Assembly (NCBI GenBank): GCA_030539415.1
Contig: JAUNSE010000020.1
Location: 292-14,572, forward strand
Reading direction: 5' to 3'
Source of the DNA: Desulfovibrionaceae bacterium
Lineage (GTDB): Bacteria; Desulfobacterota; Desulfovibrionia; Desulfovibrionales; Desulfovibrionaceae
DNA length: 14,281 nucleotides
The notes below the pieces were generated by a model, which ran no database searches, was not told where the DNA came from, and saw only the letters and a list, made by a program, of their open reading frames with translations. Made by a program: the position numbers and the translations under genes. Every line of letters begins with the position of its first letter. Positions within the stretch are counted from its first letter, which is position 1. Positions 1 through 7,625 of this stretch are shown here, piece after piece.

Positions 1-305
1 ATGCCCGTACTGCCCCTGGCAAAGGCGATGGTGGCCGGGGCCTCGCCCACATAGGCCATGTCCAGAGAGCCCGCCGCGAAGGCGGTCATGATTTCCGGAC
101 CGGCCCTGAAGACGCCGGCAATCTCGACACTGACGCCCTCGGCCCTGAAGTAGCCCTGATCCTGGGCCACCCACAGGGGCAGGTGATGCAGGTCGTTCTG
201 CAGATAGGCCATGCGCACGGTGCCGGCATGGGCGCTTTCGGGCTGGCCGGCGCCGAAGGCGGCCAGCAGGGCGGTCAGTATGCTTGCGACAAGAAGTTTT
301 TTCAT
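1..305 (-). CDS. ABC transporter periplasmic substrate-binding protein, SsuA/NMT1-like (N-terminal part, cut by left edge)
   Basis: The first ~101 codons of a gene that continues past base 1. The protein starts MKKLLVASILTALLAAFGAG, a typical Sec signal peptide with a basic N-terminus and a hydrophobic core, probably cleaved near the Ala-His-Ala at residues 25-27. The mature part reads TVRMAYLQNDLHHLPLWVAQ followed by DQGYF, the opening strand and helix of NMT1/SsuA/TauA-type binding proteins. A later stretch resembling 'IMTAFAAGSLDMAYVGEAPA' matches the family's ligand-loop region. Such proteins deliver small nitrogen or sulfur compounds (nitrate, sulfonates, pyrimidines, amines) to an ABC permease. 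The start at 305 has an AGGGAG SD sequence 8 nt upstream. It lies 77 bp after the SAM-enzyme gene on the same strand, so it is probably the first gene of a transporter serving this pathway. Ligand unknown. Confidence 0.85.
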   Translation of the reverse strand, partial: MKKLLVASILTALLAAFGAGQPESAHAGTVRMAYLQNDLHHLPLWVAQDQGYFRAEGVSVEIAGVFRAGPEIMTAFAAGSLDMAYVGEAPATIAFARGSTG

Positions 306-347
306 GGAGGCTGCTCCCTTGTTCATGCACCCCTCGCGGGGCGTCTG

Positions 348-363
348 CGCGGCCGCGGCCGCG
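348..363. repeat. 16-bp perfect GC palindrome in the gap before the binding-protein gene
   Basis: CGCGGCCGCGGCCGCG equals its own reverse complement. It lies in the 77-bp gap between the SAM-enzyme stop at 383 and the binding-protein start at 305. No T-run follows on the minus strand, so it is not a classical terminator. It could form an intercistronic hairpin or be a by-product of GC-rich composition. Confidence 0.4.
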
Positions 364-382
364 GCGGTGTGTGAGAAATTCG

Positions 383-1162
383 CTATGCGCCCTTCGCTCG
401 GACCAGCAGGACCACGCGGCCGGTGCGCAGCCACGGCCTGTCCGACTTGAGCGCTCCCAGGGCCCTGTTCTGCCTGGCCAGGCTCAGCGAGGCCGGATGG
501 ACCGCGTAGCCCGCGTCCTTCCAGGCGCGCTCCAGGGCCGCCGGATCCGCGCAGGCCATGGTCAGCACCAGAAAGACGGGCGCGCGGCGCTCGCGGCAGG
601 CGGCGAACAGATCCGGCAGCACGGCCGGATCCAGATAGTCCGCGATATTGCTCAGGTGGACGAAGTCGTACTCCGAGGCCGGATCCGTCAGCCAGGCGGC
701 CATGTCCGCGCGCACGGCCGTCGTGTTCCGGCAGGCCGCCCGGGCATCTTCCAGGGCCCTTTCGCTGTCGAAGAAGCGGATGGCGAACCTGCCGCGCATG
801 GCCTGCCAGACCTTTTCCAGGGGGTACTCCTGGCCGCGCGCGAGGTAGTGGGCGCGCAGGGCCGGATAGCGCACGGTCTCGAACCAGCGGCGCAGCTCCG
901 CGCAGTCCGCGCTCTCCTCAAGCGCCCGGCCAAGCTCGTCAAAGAGCGCCAGCTGGTCGGCGGAGATGTCCACGGCCGCCGCCCTGGCGTTCGGGCAGCC
1001 GCCCAGCACGTCCAGCAGAAGCATGCCGGAACCGAGCACGAAGGCCGGCCTTGCCGGCTTTGCCGGCAGGACGTCCAGGGCCTGACGCACCGTGTCGGCG
1101 TCCTCGTTGGGAATGAAGAAGCGGGAGACGCCGCCCCAGTCGGGTGTGCCTGCGGCGCTCAT
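383..1162 (-). CDS. SAM-dependent methyltransferase / aminocarboxypropyltransferase-like protein (DUF3419-like)
   Basis: A 259-residue protein with a class I SAM-binding fold. The glycine loop VLGSGMLLLDVLGG is at about residues 42-55, followed by an acidic strand end, AAAVDIS (D65). A helical insert rich in Arg/Trp/Tyr (about 90-130) and the segment FVHLSNIADYLDP (167-179) resemble DUF3419 proteins. That group includes BtaA, which moves the 3-amino-3-carboxypropyl group of SAM onto diacylglycerol. I cannot tell methyl from aminocarboxypropyl transfer. The start codon overlaps the stop of the upstream AIR-synthase-like gene as ATGA, which indicates translational coupling and a shared task. 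This family is not a usual member of nitrilase-1 clusters, so the coupling is unexpected. Family assignment is from motif resemblance only. Confidence 0.7.
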   Translation of the reverse strand: MSAAGTPDWGGVSRFFIPNEDADTVRQALDVLPAKPARPAFVLGSGMLLLDVLGGCPNARAAAVDISADQLALFDELGRALEESADCAELRRWFETVRYPALRAHYLARGQEYPLEKVWQAMRGRFAIRFFDSERALEDARAACRNTTAVRADMAAWLTDPASEYDFVHLSNIADYLDPAVLPDLFAACRERRAPVFLVLTMACADPAALERAWKDAGYAVHPASLSLARQNRALGALKSDRPWLRTGRVVLLVRAKGA

Positions 1163-2217
1163 GACGCGGGCTCCCAGAGGCGGGCCGAAGCCTTTCGGTC
1201 GCTCCCGTCATCGTCCGCGCTCTCCCCGGCGGCCGATCCGTCATCGGCGAGGCCGAAGCCCGTCAGAGGATCCTTCGCCCAGTCGCGCAGAAGGGCCGTT
1301 TCGGCGCCGCGGCGCAGGGTCACGCATGTGCCCGCGGCGAAGCGGCCGATGCTTTCGCACCACAAGCCCCTCTCCGCGAACATCTGCCGCACGGCGCCAA
1401 GATTCTCGTCGGACACGGCCAGCAGGAAGCCGTAGGAGAAGAAGGCCCTGAGCCACGCCTCCAGCTTCTCCGGGCCGTGCCCGGCCGGAAGCTCCAGCCG
1501 GTTCAGATCGATTTCGCAGCCCACCTTCGATCCCTCGGCCAGCATCACCGTCGTGCCGGCTATGCCGGCCATGCTCACGTCCTTGCCGGCTCGCGAGAGA
1601 CCGAGCTCGGCCGCGGCCGGCAGAAGCTCCAGATTGCCAGCCAGGGCGGCGTCGTGCCTTGCCAGCGTGCAGTTCCAGTAGTTCTCCTTCTCGAGCCAGT
1701 AGCCGTCCAGGCTGGTGGCGAGCACCAGATTGTCGCCTGGTGCCGCGTCGAAGCTCGTCAGCAGGGCCTTTGCCCGGCCCAGGATGGCCAGCGCCACCGA
1801 GGAGGAGGATGCCCCCATCACATGGCCGCCCACAATGGGCACCCCGAAGCGCAGGGCGTTCTCGCGCATGCCCCGGCACAGGTCCCGCAGCGTCCCGCTG
1901 TCCGCAACGCCCATGACATCCACCATGGCCAGGGGCCTGCCGCCCATGGCGTAGATGTCGTTCACGTTGGCCAGCACAGCGCTGCGGCCGGCCAGCTCCG
2001 GACTCTTCTCCACCAGGGCCGGAATGATGCCCTCGGCAGCCAGCAGGAGCCACCCGCCCTGCCCGTCCGGCACGGCGGCGCAGTCGTCGCCGTTTCTGAT
2101 GTTCCAGCCGTCGAAGGCGTGCCCCATGCAGGAGCGCACCTCGTCGATCAGCGTCTTGCCCTCGAAGACTGAGGAGGCCGCAAGGCGCTTCGCCATGGCG
2201 TCAAGCGAATCAGGCAC
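1159..2217 (-). CDS. AIR synthase-related protein, sll0787 / MSMEG_0567 C-terminal type (PurM-like)
   Basis: A PurM/PurL-fold protein of 352 residues from the chosen start. The N-terminal half carries the family's ATP/phosphate motifs: NGDDCA (residues 42-47), VNDIYAMGGRPL (85-96) and VGGHVMGASSSS (129-140). The C-terminal half holds the second alpha/beta domain. In nitrilase-1 (Nit1) clusters a protein of this type occurs either as a separate gene (cyanobacterial sll0787) or fused behind a GNAT domain (mycobacterial MSMEG_0567). It is presumed to phosphorylate or cyclise an amide-like substrate with ATP, but its reaction is not established to my knowledge. I chose GTG at 2217 because GGGGAGG lies 6 nt upstream and the frame overlaps the upstream Fe-S gene stop by 8 bases. 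An ATG at 2244 would add 9 residues and lacks such an SD site. The 3' end overlaps the SAM-enzyme gene by 4 bases. Confidence 0.85.
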   Translation of the reverse strand: MPDSLDAMAKRLAASSVFEGKTLIDEVRSCMGHAFDGWNIRNGDDCAAVPDGQGGWLLLAAEGIIPALVEKSPELAGRSAVLANVNDIYAMGGRPLAMVDVMGVADSGTLRDLCRGMRENALRFGVPIVGGHVMGASSSSVALAILGRAKALLTSFDAAPGDNLVLATSLDGYWLEKENYWNCTLARHDAALAGNLELLPAAAELGLSRAGKDVSMAGIAGTTVMLAEGSKVGCEIDLNRLELPAGHGPEKLEAWLRAFFSYGFLLAVSDENLGAVRQMFAERGLWCESIGRFAAGTCVTLRRGAETALLRDWAKDPLTGFGLADDGSAAGESADDDGSDRKASARLWEPAS

Positions 2218-3442
2218 GGGAAGCCTCCCCGGCGGATGCCGCATCCGCCCCGCCCATGGACTCCATGAGCAGCTGATCCACGCCCAGCACCGGAAAGTCG
2301 GCCTTGAGCTCCTTCACGGCCTGATTGAAGCTCGCCTGGCAGAAGGGGCACATGGTGACCAGAGCCTCTGCGCCTGTGTCCATGGCCTCCTGCACGCGGT
2401 CGCGGGCGATTGCCGCGGCCAGCTGCGGATAGTTGGCCTTGACGCCGCCGCCGGCGCCGCAGCAGCGCGAGTCCGGTCCGTGATGGGGCATTTCCACGAG
2501 CTTCAGGCCCGGGATGGCGGCCATGACGGCGCGCGGCTCCCGGAAGAGGCCCTGGGCGCGGCCCGCATGACATGGGTCGTGATAGGTGACCACCTTGCTG
2601 ATGGGCCTTGCCGGGCGGATGCTCCCCTTTGCCAGCAGCTCGTCGTAGAGCTCCACAAAGTGCAGGACCTCCACCTTCCAGGGCTTGCCGAGACGCTTCG
2701 CCCATTTGGGATAGTCGCTTTTCAGCGTCTTGGAGCAGCCGGCGCAGGGCGCCGCGATCCGCTTCACGCCGGCCTCGCTGAACATGTCGATATTGGCCCT
2801 GATGGCCTCGGCCGCGGCCTCGTCCTGCCCCGTGCGCAGAAGCGGGCTTCCGCAGCAAAGCTCCCTGCCGCCGAGATACATGTACGGCACGTCCGCGCGC
2901 TGCAGGATGGAGAGCCCGGTGCGCAGCATGGGCGGGTTGCGGTAGCTGGCCGTGCAGCCGCCGAAGATGAGCAGGTCCGCGCGCTCTGCCGGCCTGTGCT
3001 CGGGCAGCATCCAGTCGCGGGCCTTTGCCAGGGGCTCGGCAAAGGCGTTGCCGGTTTTCTTCACGGCGGCGGCTATGCGCCTGTGGGCCGGCATGGGGCC
3101 CGCGCCCTCGCGCACGGCCCTGGCTCTGGCGGCTTCCCAGAGCTCGACCAGCGGTATCATGGTCTGGCAGACTTCCACGCAGCGCTCGCAGGTGGTGCAG
3201 CGGAAGAGGCGGTCCACCCAGCCGGCCGTGAACTCGGCCTTTCCGTCGACCGCGTCGCGCAGGAAGTTGAGACGGGCGCGCGGCGAATAGGCCTCGAAGC
3301 CGTCGGAGAATTTGTAGGTGGGGCAGACGTTCTTGCAGAAGCCGCAGCGGGCGCAGATGTCGATGTCCGCCCTGTGTTCGGCCAGAACGTCCTCGAGACA
3401 GGAGACGCCTTCCAGAGTCTTGCTTTCGGGCAGTGCCGTCAT
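2210..3442 (-). CDS. (Fe-S)-binding protein, GlcF/GlpC/CCG-domain family
   Basis: A 410-residue electron-transfer subunit. Two [4Fe-4S] ferredoxin motifs of the form CX2CX2CX3C are complete: C30/33/36/40 (CARCGFCKNVC) and C82/85/88/92 (CTTCERCVEVC). Two cysteine-rich CCG domains follow. The first uses C163, C196-C197 and C233/C236; the second uses C291, C327-C328 and C365/C368. This is the layout of GlcF, GlpC and LldE/LutA-like subunits, which take electrons from a flavoprotein partner and pass them to quinone or another carrier. That partner is encoded directly upstream: the FAD dehydrogenase stops at 3447, 4 nt before this ATG. A strong AGGAGG SD sits at the end of that gene. No membrane segment is visible here; the anchor seems to be in the partner. 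The substrate is not readable from this subunit. Confidence 0.9.
   Translation of the reverse strand: MTALPESKTLEGVSCLEDVLAEHRADIDICARCGFCKNVCPTYKFSDGFEAYSPRARLNFLRDAVDGKAEFTAGWVDRLFRCTTCERCVEVCQTMIPLVELWEAARARAVREGAGPMPAHRRIAAAVKKTGNAFAEPLAKARDWMLPEHRPAERADLLIFGGCTASYRNPPMLRTGLSILQRADVPYMYLGGRELCCGSPLLRTGQDEAAAEAIRANIDMFSEAGVKRIAAPCAGCSKTLKSDYPKWAKRLGKPWKVEVLHFVELYDELLAKGSIRPARPISKVVTYHDPCHAGRAQGLFREPRAVMAAIPGLKLVEMPHHGPDSRCCGAGGGVKANYPQLAAAIARDRVQEAMDTGAEALVTMCPFCQASFNQAVKELKADFPVLGVDQLLMESMGGADAASAGEASRA
2224..2230 (-). promoter_or_regulatory. Shine-Dalgarno site that sets a GTG start for the AIR-synthase-like gene
   Basis: GGGGAGG on the minus strand with a 6-nt spacer to GTG at 2217. 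It lies within the last codons of the Fe-S protein gene, which stops at 2210. This places the start inside the upstream gene and suggests translational coupling. Confidence 0.65.
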
Positions 3443-3446
3443 CTCG

Positions 3447-4931
3447 CTAGTCCTCCTTGATCGAAACGTTTGCCGCGGCCGGGGCGTGCGCGCCGGCCGG
3501 CGCGAGCCGCACCGGGCGGGCCTTCAGCAGCATGCTCAGCGGCAGCGCGCACAGCGTGCCGAACCAGATGCCCAGGGACAGCGCCCTGCAGAAGGCGAAA
3601 TGCCGGCCAGCGCCGCAGATCTTGCCGGGATTCATCAGATTGCGCGGGTCGTCGAGGCGCTTCTTCTTCAGCAGGCGGCGGTAATGCTCCCTGCCGAAGA
3701 CGCGCGCCGACTGGCAGTTGAACCACAGGCCCGCGGAATACACCCTGCCGCCCAGGGGCCTTGCCAGATGCAGCGGCACCATGGCCTTGCCCATGCGGAA
3801 GAGCGAGAGCGCGTCCCTGTTCGAGTCGGGGATATAGACCAGCACCGCCATCTCTCCGCCGCGGCCGCAGAAGGCCTCGAAGCCGATGCGGTCGCGCCCG
3901 AGCAGGCGGGTGGCCAGAGCCTGCAGCCGGTCGAAATTCTTCGCCGGCAGGCTGATCTCGCCGCAGAGCAGCGCGGGACCGCCGCGCTTGATGCGCATGG
4001 GGTGGAAGCGCTCGGCCCATTCGTGCCCGGCCGTCTCGTCCGGCAGCAGGCGTGCGCCGTGTCTGAGCGCCAGGGCCTCCAGGGCCGCGCGGTCGTACTT
4101 TCTTTCGAAAAAGGTCAGATTGAGCAGGAAGCCCGCGTCAACGGGCGCCTTTCCTCCGGCAGCCTCGGCCTGCAGGGCCAGGTAGCCCGCAGAGAGAAGC
4201 GTTCCCGAATAGGCGGCCATGCCCTCGGCCTCCTCCAGCAGGCGGGCGAGGTCCTTCGCACTGTGCAGGTGCAGGGCCGCGTGGCGCAGGGGCTCCAGGG
4301 GACGGCAGACAAGGCGCAGGCGCGTGACGCAGCCGAGTATGCCGGCCGAGCCGCACCACAGGGCCAGCTCCTCCCTTGACGAGATGGTGCGCAGCTCTCC
4401 GTCGGGTCCCACCGCGTCGATTTCGCTGACCGCCTGATCGATGCCGCCGAACATGAGGCTCCCTATGCCCGAGCCGCCCATGGCGAACCAGCCGCCCACG
4501 GTGGACGAGGGGCCGCTCGTGGGGCAGAGGCGCAGGTCAAGGCCGTCTTCGGCCAGGCGTTCGGCGAGGTCCGTCCAGACCACGCCGGGCTCCACATCGG
4601 CAAAGCCATGCTCCGCGTCCACGGCAAGCACGCGGTTCATGCGCGCGAAATCGACGACCAGGCCGCCGCGGACGGGCATGGCGCCGCCGTAGCCGGACGA
4701 GGCCTGGCCTCTGGGCGTGACCGGAATATCGTGCTCGGACGCCGTGCGCAGGGCCTCCCGCACGTCCTCCGCGGATTTGGGCAGAACGACGCAGGACGGC
4801 CTGCGCCTGAAGAGCCCGAGCAGCACGCCGGGCATCTCGCCGAGATCGTGGTCGTAGGCGCGGCAGATATCGTCATCCGCGCTGACCTTTCCTGCCAGGC
4901 GGCAGCTGAGCACGGCTCTGTAATCGGACAT
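3447..4931 (-). CDS. FAD-binding dehydrogenase, GlcD/D-lactate dehydrogenase type, with C-terminal membrane anchor
   Basis: A 494-residue flavoprotein of the PCMH/VAO superfamily. The FAD-binding half opens with PSCVVLPKSAEDVREALRTA and continues with TPRGQASSGYGG and the diphosphate-contacting CPTSGPSSTVGGWFAMGGSG, the usual GlcD-type signatures. The C-terminal half ends with DDPRNLMNPGKIC, typical of the FAD-oxidase C-terminal domain. After it comes a hydrophobic stretch, LSLGIWFGTLCALPLSMLL, likely one membrane helix, with a short Ala/Pro tail. GlcD relatives oxidise 2-hydroxy acids such as glycolate, lactate or 2-hydroxyglutarate. The Fe-S partner gene follows 4 nt downstream. I chose ATG at 4931, 9 nt after AAAGGGG. 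An ATG at 4940 abuts that SD directly and is less likely. Substrate unknown; a 2-hydroxy or 2-amino acid intermediate of the pathway is an inference. Confidence 0.85.
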   Translation of the reverse strand: MSDYRAVLSCRLAGKVSADDDICRAYDHDLGEMPGVLLGLFRRRPSCVVLPKSAEDVREALRTASEHDIPVTPRGQASSGYGGAMPVRGGLVVDFARMNRVLAVDAEHGFADVEPGVVWTDLAERLAEDGLDLRLCPTSGPSSTVGGWFAMGGSGIGSLMFGGIDQAVSEIDAVGPDGELRTISSREELALWCGSAGILGCVTRLRLVCRPLEPLRHAALHLHSAKDLARLLEEAEGMAAYSGTLLSAGYLALQAEAAGGKAPVDAGFLLNLTFFERKYDRAALEALALRHGARLLPDETAGHEWAERFHPMRIKRGGPALLCGEISLPAKNFDRLQALATRLLGRDRIGFEAFCGRGGEMAVLVYIPDSNRDALSLFRMGKAMVPLHLARPLGGRVYSAGLWFNCQSARVFGREHYRRLLKKKRLDDPRNLMNPGKICGAGRHFAFCRALSLGIWFGTLCALPLSMLLKARPVRLAPAGAHAPAAANVSIKED

Positions 4932-4951
4932 GATGTGCATCCCCTTTGTTT

Positions 4952-4986
4952 CGCGGCGGAAGCCGGCTTCACGAGCCTCCGCCGCG
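4952..4986 (-). repeat. Intercistronic hairpin between fdrA and the FAD dehydrogenase gene
   Basis: CGCGGCGGA and TCCGCCGCG are perfect 9-bp complements with a 17-base loop, which itself holds the short palindrome AGCCGGCT. On the minus strand the stem ends about 8 bases before the AAAGGGG SD of the FAD dehydrogenase. No T-run follows, so termination is unlikely. A role in RNA stability or translation of the downstream gene is more plausible. Confidence 0.5.
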
Positions 4987-5010
4987 CGCATGACTGAAAC
5001 CTTCGGGCGC

Positions 5011-6519
5011 CTACAGGCCCCGGACAATGGCGCCGGCCGCCCTGGCGGCCTGGGCGTTGGTCGGGAAGAGCAGCACGCCGGCATCGCGCAGCGTCTCCTC
5101 CTGACCGGACATGGACTGCGGGTCGGAATCCGTGCCGCAGACATGGGCGACGATGATCGGACCTCCGTCCGCAAGATCCGCCTTCACGCGGCTGATGACC
5201 TCCGCGAACTTGCCGGCCGGGTCGCGGTCCGCGCCGTAGCCGATGACAATGTCCATCAGGATGACGCGCACGGTCGGGTCGCGCATGTCCTCCTCGAGAC
5301 GCTCGGCGCGCAGGCCGGTGTCGATGATGGGATGCGGGCGGCCCTGGGTGAACTCGTCCTCGCCCAGATCCACGCAGCAGTGGCCTTTGCCGCGGCAGGG
5401 GGCCTCGAGCTTGAGCTCCTTCCTGAGAGCCACGTTGGACTCGATGGGCAGGTCGTCCAGCAGGAGCAGGGACTCGTAGCAGAGCGTGCCGCCGGAGAAG
5501 AGGCCGCGCAGAAAGCGGCGCTCGGAAGAGAGCTTCGCCAGACGCTCCGCAAGGCCTTCGGGCATCTCGAGCCCGGGCACCGGGCGGTCCAGGGCCGCGA
5601 AGGCCGCGGCCTCGAGATTGTTGACAAAGGTCACGCCGCTGGTGTCGAGCTCGTCCGCCTTTCCGCCGAGCAGGCAGGTCACCGTGCGCAGGCCGGTGGC
5701 CCTGGCCTCGTCGAGCACGGCGCGCATGACATCCGGGTCGCCGGGCTTGGAGAGCAGGAGCAGGGTCTTCGCGGCCGGGTCCTCGGCCACCTTGCGGATG
5801 GCGAAGCGCATCATCAGGCCGCCGACCTGTTTGCGCAGGTCGCGCCCGCCCACGCCCACGGCATGGGTGATGCCTCCGCCGAAGCGGTCGATGAGCGAGG
5901 TCACCTCCTGTATGCCGGTGCCCGAGGCGGCGGCGATGGCGATGCTGCCGCGGCGCACCACGTTGGCGAGGGCCAGGGGCACGCCGCCGATGATGGCCGT
6001 GCCGCAGTCCGGGCCCATGAGCAGCAGGTCGCGCCCGATGGCGCGCTTTTTCAGCTCGATTTCATCCTCGATGGAGATGTTGTCCGAAAAGAGCATCACG
6101 TTGAGGCCCTTCTCTATGGCCGCGATGACGTCCAGCTTGGCCATTGGGCCGGGCAGGGAGATCATGGCCATGTTGGCGCCGTCCAGCATGTCCGCGGCCT
6201 GCTCGAGGCTCGTCGGGCGCGCGCTTTCCGCGGCGGCGGCCGAAACCGTTCTGCGCAGGCGCTCGTTGACCGCGTCCAGGGCCGCTTTTGCGGCCTCCGC
6301 GCTCTCCGCCTCCACGCAGACCATGAGGTCGCTGGCCGTGGCCGCGTCCACCGCGGCGTCGCCTATGCCGAGGCCGGCGAGCACGTTCTTGTTGGATTCG
6401 GTGCCCAGCAGGGCGAGCACCCTGCCGACGCCCGGCAGGGCGCTGGCCTCGCGCGATATGGTCATCAGCCGGACAGAGTCCTGGTACTGATTCTTGTAGA
6501 CTGTCACTTGCAGGGACAT
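5011..6519 (-). CDS. fdrA: FdrA family protein (succinyl-CoA synthetase alpha-like; oxamate carbamoyltransferase-type subunit)
   Basis: A 502-residue protein with FdrA hallmarks. The N-terminus contains NQYQDSVRLMTIS. A CoA-ligase-like Rossmann region carries MGPDCGTAIIGGVPLALANV (168-187) and ASGTGIQEVTSLI (198-210), then GGGITHAVGVGGRDL. The C-terminal part has CCVDLGEDEFTQGRPHPIID and ILMDIVIGYGADRDPAG. E. coli FdrA (AllF) sits in the allantoin cluster beside YlbE, YlbF and carbamate kinase. That set has been assigned oxamate carbamoyltransferase activity, forming carbamoyl phosphate from oxalurate. Here the DUF1116 partner and carbamate kinase lie upstream on the same strand, so carbamoyl transfer is the best-supported role, though the ureido substrate may differ. 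It is somewhat shorter than E. coli FdrA (about 555 residues). The start at 6519 has AAGGAAG 6 nt upstream. Confidence 0.88.
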   Translation of the reverse strand: MSLQVTVYKNQYQDSVRLMTISREASALPGVGRVLALLGTESNKNVLAGLGIGDAAVDAATASDLMVCVEAESAEAAKAALDAVNERLRRTVSAAAAESARPTSLEQAADMLDGANMAMISLPGPMAKLDVIAAIEKGLNVMLFSDNISIEDEIELKKRAIGRDLLLMGPDCGTAIIGGVPLALANVVRRGSIAIAAASGTGIQEVTSLIDRFGGGITHAVGVGGRDLRKQVGGLMMRFAIRKVAEDPAAKTLLLLSKPGDPDVMRAVLDEARATGLRTVTCLLGGKADELDTSGVTFVNNLEAAAFAALDRPVPGLEMPEGLAERLAKLSSERRFLRGLFSGGTLCYESLLLLDDLPIESNVALRKELKLEAPCRGKGHCCVDLGEDEFTQGRPHPIIDTGLRAERLEEDMRDPTVRVILMDIVIGYGADRDPAGKFAEVISRVKADLADGGPIIVAHVCGTDSDPQSMSGQEETLRDAGVLLFPTNAQAARAAGAIVRGL

Positions 6520-6542
6520 GATGTGCTTCCTTCTTCCGGCGG

Positions 6543-6571
6543 GCCCGGGGCTTCCCTCGCGGTTCCCGGGC
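6543..6571 (-). repeat. Intercistronic hairpin between carbamate kinase and fdrA genes
   Basis: GCCCGGG (6543-6549) and CCCGGGC (6565-6571) form a 7-bp GC stem with a 15-base loop inside the 93-bp gap. It lies about 24 bases upstream of the fdrA start. No T-run follows on the minus strand, so it is not called a terminator. Confidence 0.4.
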
Positions 6572-6612
6572 GCTGCCGCCGTCCTTGTCTCTTTCCTGTC
6601 CGGACCCCGCGC

Positions 6613-7569
6613 CTAGTTGTCGCGGACGATCCTGGTGCAGCAGCCGGGATGGTTCACCGCGCGGCCGATATTGTCCTGGCGGGTGATGATGGCCTCGGTG
6701 CCGCCCTTCTCCACGTATTCGATGCAGGACCTGATCTTGGGTCCCATGGAGCCGGGCGGGAACTGCCCCTCCTCCAGCCACTTTCTGGCCTCGCTCACGG
6801 TCATGACGTCGATCTCGCGCTGGGTGGGCTTGCCGAAGTCGATGGACACCTTGTTGACGCCTGTCACAATCATGAAGAGCTCGGCGCCGATGTTGTAGGC
6901 CAGAAGCGCCGCGGTGGAGTCCTTGTCTATGACGCCGTCCGTGCCCATGACCGAGCTTGTGGTGTAGTTCACCGGGATGCCGCCTCCGCCGCAGGTGATG
7001 ACCACCGTGCCGCACTCGAGCAGCTGCCTGATGGACTGGAGCTCCAGGATGCGGCAGGGCTTGGGCGAGCAGACCACGCGCCGCCAGCCGCGGCCGCTGT
7101 CCTCGACCATGCGCCACTTCTTCTCGGCCATGAGCCTCTCCGCCTCCTCCTTCGTGAAGAAGGGGCCGATGGGCTTGGTCGGATTGGCGAAGGCCGGATC
7201 CTCCCTGTCCACGATGATCTGCGTCAGCAGGGTCGCCACATTGCGCTCCATGCAGTCCTCGGCCAGCACCGTGCGCATGCTGATTTCCAGCATGTGGCCG
7301 AGCAGGCCCTGGCTCGAGGCCACGGCCACGTCCAGCGGCGGCACGGGGATGATGTCGCGGGCCTTTTCGAACTGGATGAGCAGATTGCCCACCTGGGGGC
7401 CGTTGCCGTGCACCAGCACGATCTCGTAGCCGCGGTGCATCAGCTTCAGTATCTCGCGGCAGGCGCTCTTGGCCTTTTCAAGCTGGGTTTCAAACGATCC
7501 GTCGTCGCCCGCGTCGAGGATGGCGTTGCCGCCGAAGGCCACGACCGCTATGGGCCTGTTGCTCGTCAT
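6613..7569 (-). CDS. arcC: Carbamate kinase
   Basis: A 318-residue protein, the normal length for carbamate kinase. It makes ATP from carbamoyl phosphate and ADP, releasing carbamate that falls apart to CO2 and ammonia. Amino-acid-kinase motifs are all present: VVAFGGNAIL at the N-terminus, VLVHGNGPQVGNLL, SSQGLLGHMLE, VVITCGGGGIPV, GVIDKDSTAALLA and VTGVNKVSIDFG. The end has the family's FPPGSMGPKI and an IITRQDNI strand. The ATG at 7569 has AAGGAG 6 nt upstream. The same frame stays open to 8064 but that extension lies inside the DUF1116 gene and is not part of this protein. It follows the DUF1116 gene by 56 bp. There is no arginine deiminase or ornithine carbamoyltransferase nearby, so the carbamoyl phosphate likely comes from the FdrA/DUF1116 pair. 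E. coli ybcF (allK) is the closest contextual match. Confidence 0.95.
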   Translation of the reverse strand: MTSNRPIAVVAFGGNAILDAGDDGSFETQLEKAKSACREILKLMHRGYEIVLVHGNGPQVGNLLIQFEKARDIIPVPPLDVAVASSQGLLGHMLEISMRTVLAEDCMERNVATLLTQIIVDREDPAFANPTKPIGPFFTKEEAERLMAEKKWRMVEDSGRGWRRVVCSPKPCRILELQSIRQLLECGTVVITCGGGGIPVNYTTSSVMGTDGVIDKDSTAALLAYNIGAELFMIVTGVNKVSIDFGKPTQREIDVMTVSEARKWLEEGQFPPGSMGPKIRSCIEYVEKGGTEAIITRQDNIGRAVNHPGCCTRIVRDN

Positions 7570-7625
7570 GCTGCTTCTCCTTGATTCTCTTTCGGTTCTC
7601 TGCCGTTCTCCGCCGTCCCGGCCCG

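Noticed and set aside
4932..5174. In-frame extension upstream of the FAD dehydrogenase
   Set aside because: It overlaps the end of fdrA and its translation is Arg/Pro/Ser-rich without homology to the family. The start at 4931 gives a normal N-terminus.
4930..7584. Very long plus-strand open frame (884 codons) opposite fdrA and carbamate kinase
   Set aside because: It is antisense to well-recognised genes and its translation is low-complexity Ala/Gly/His/Arg/Gln-rich with no family motif. Long antisense frames are expected in high-GC coding DNA.
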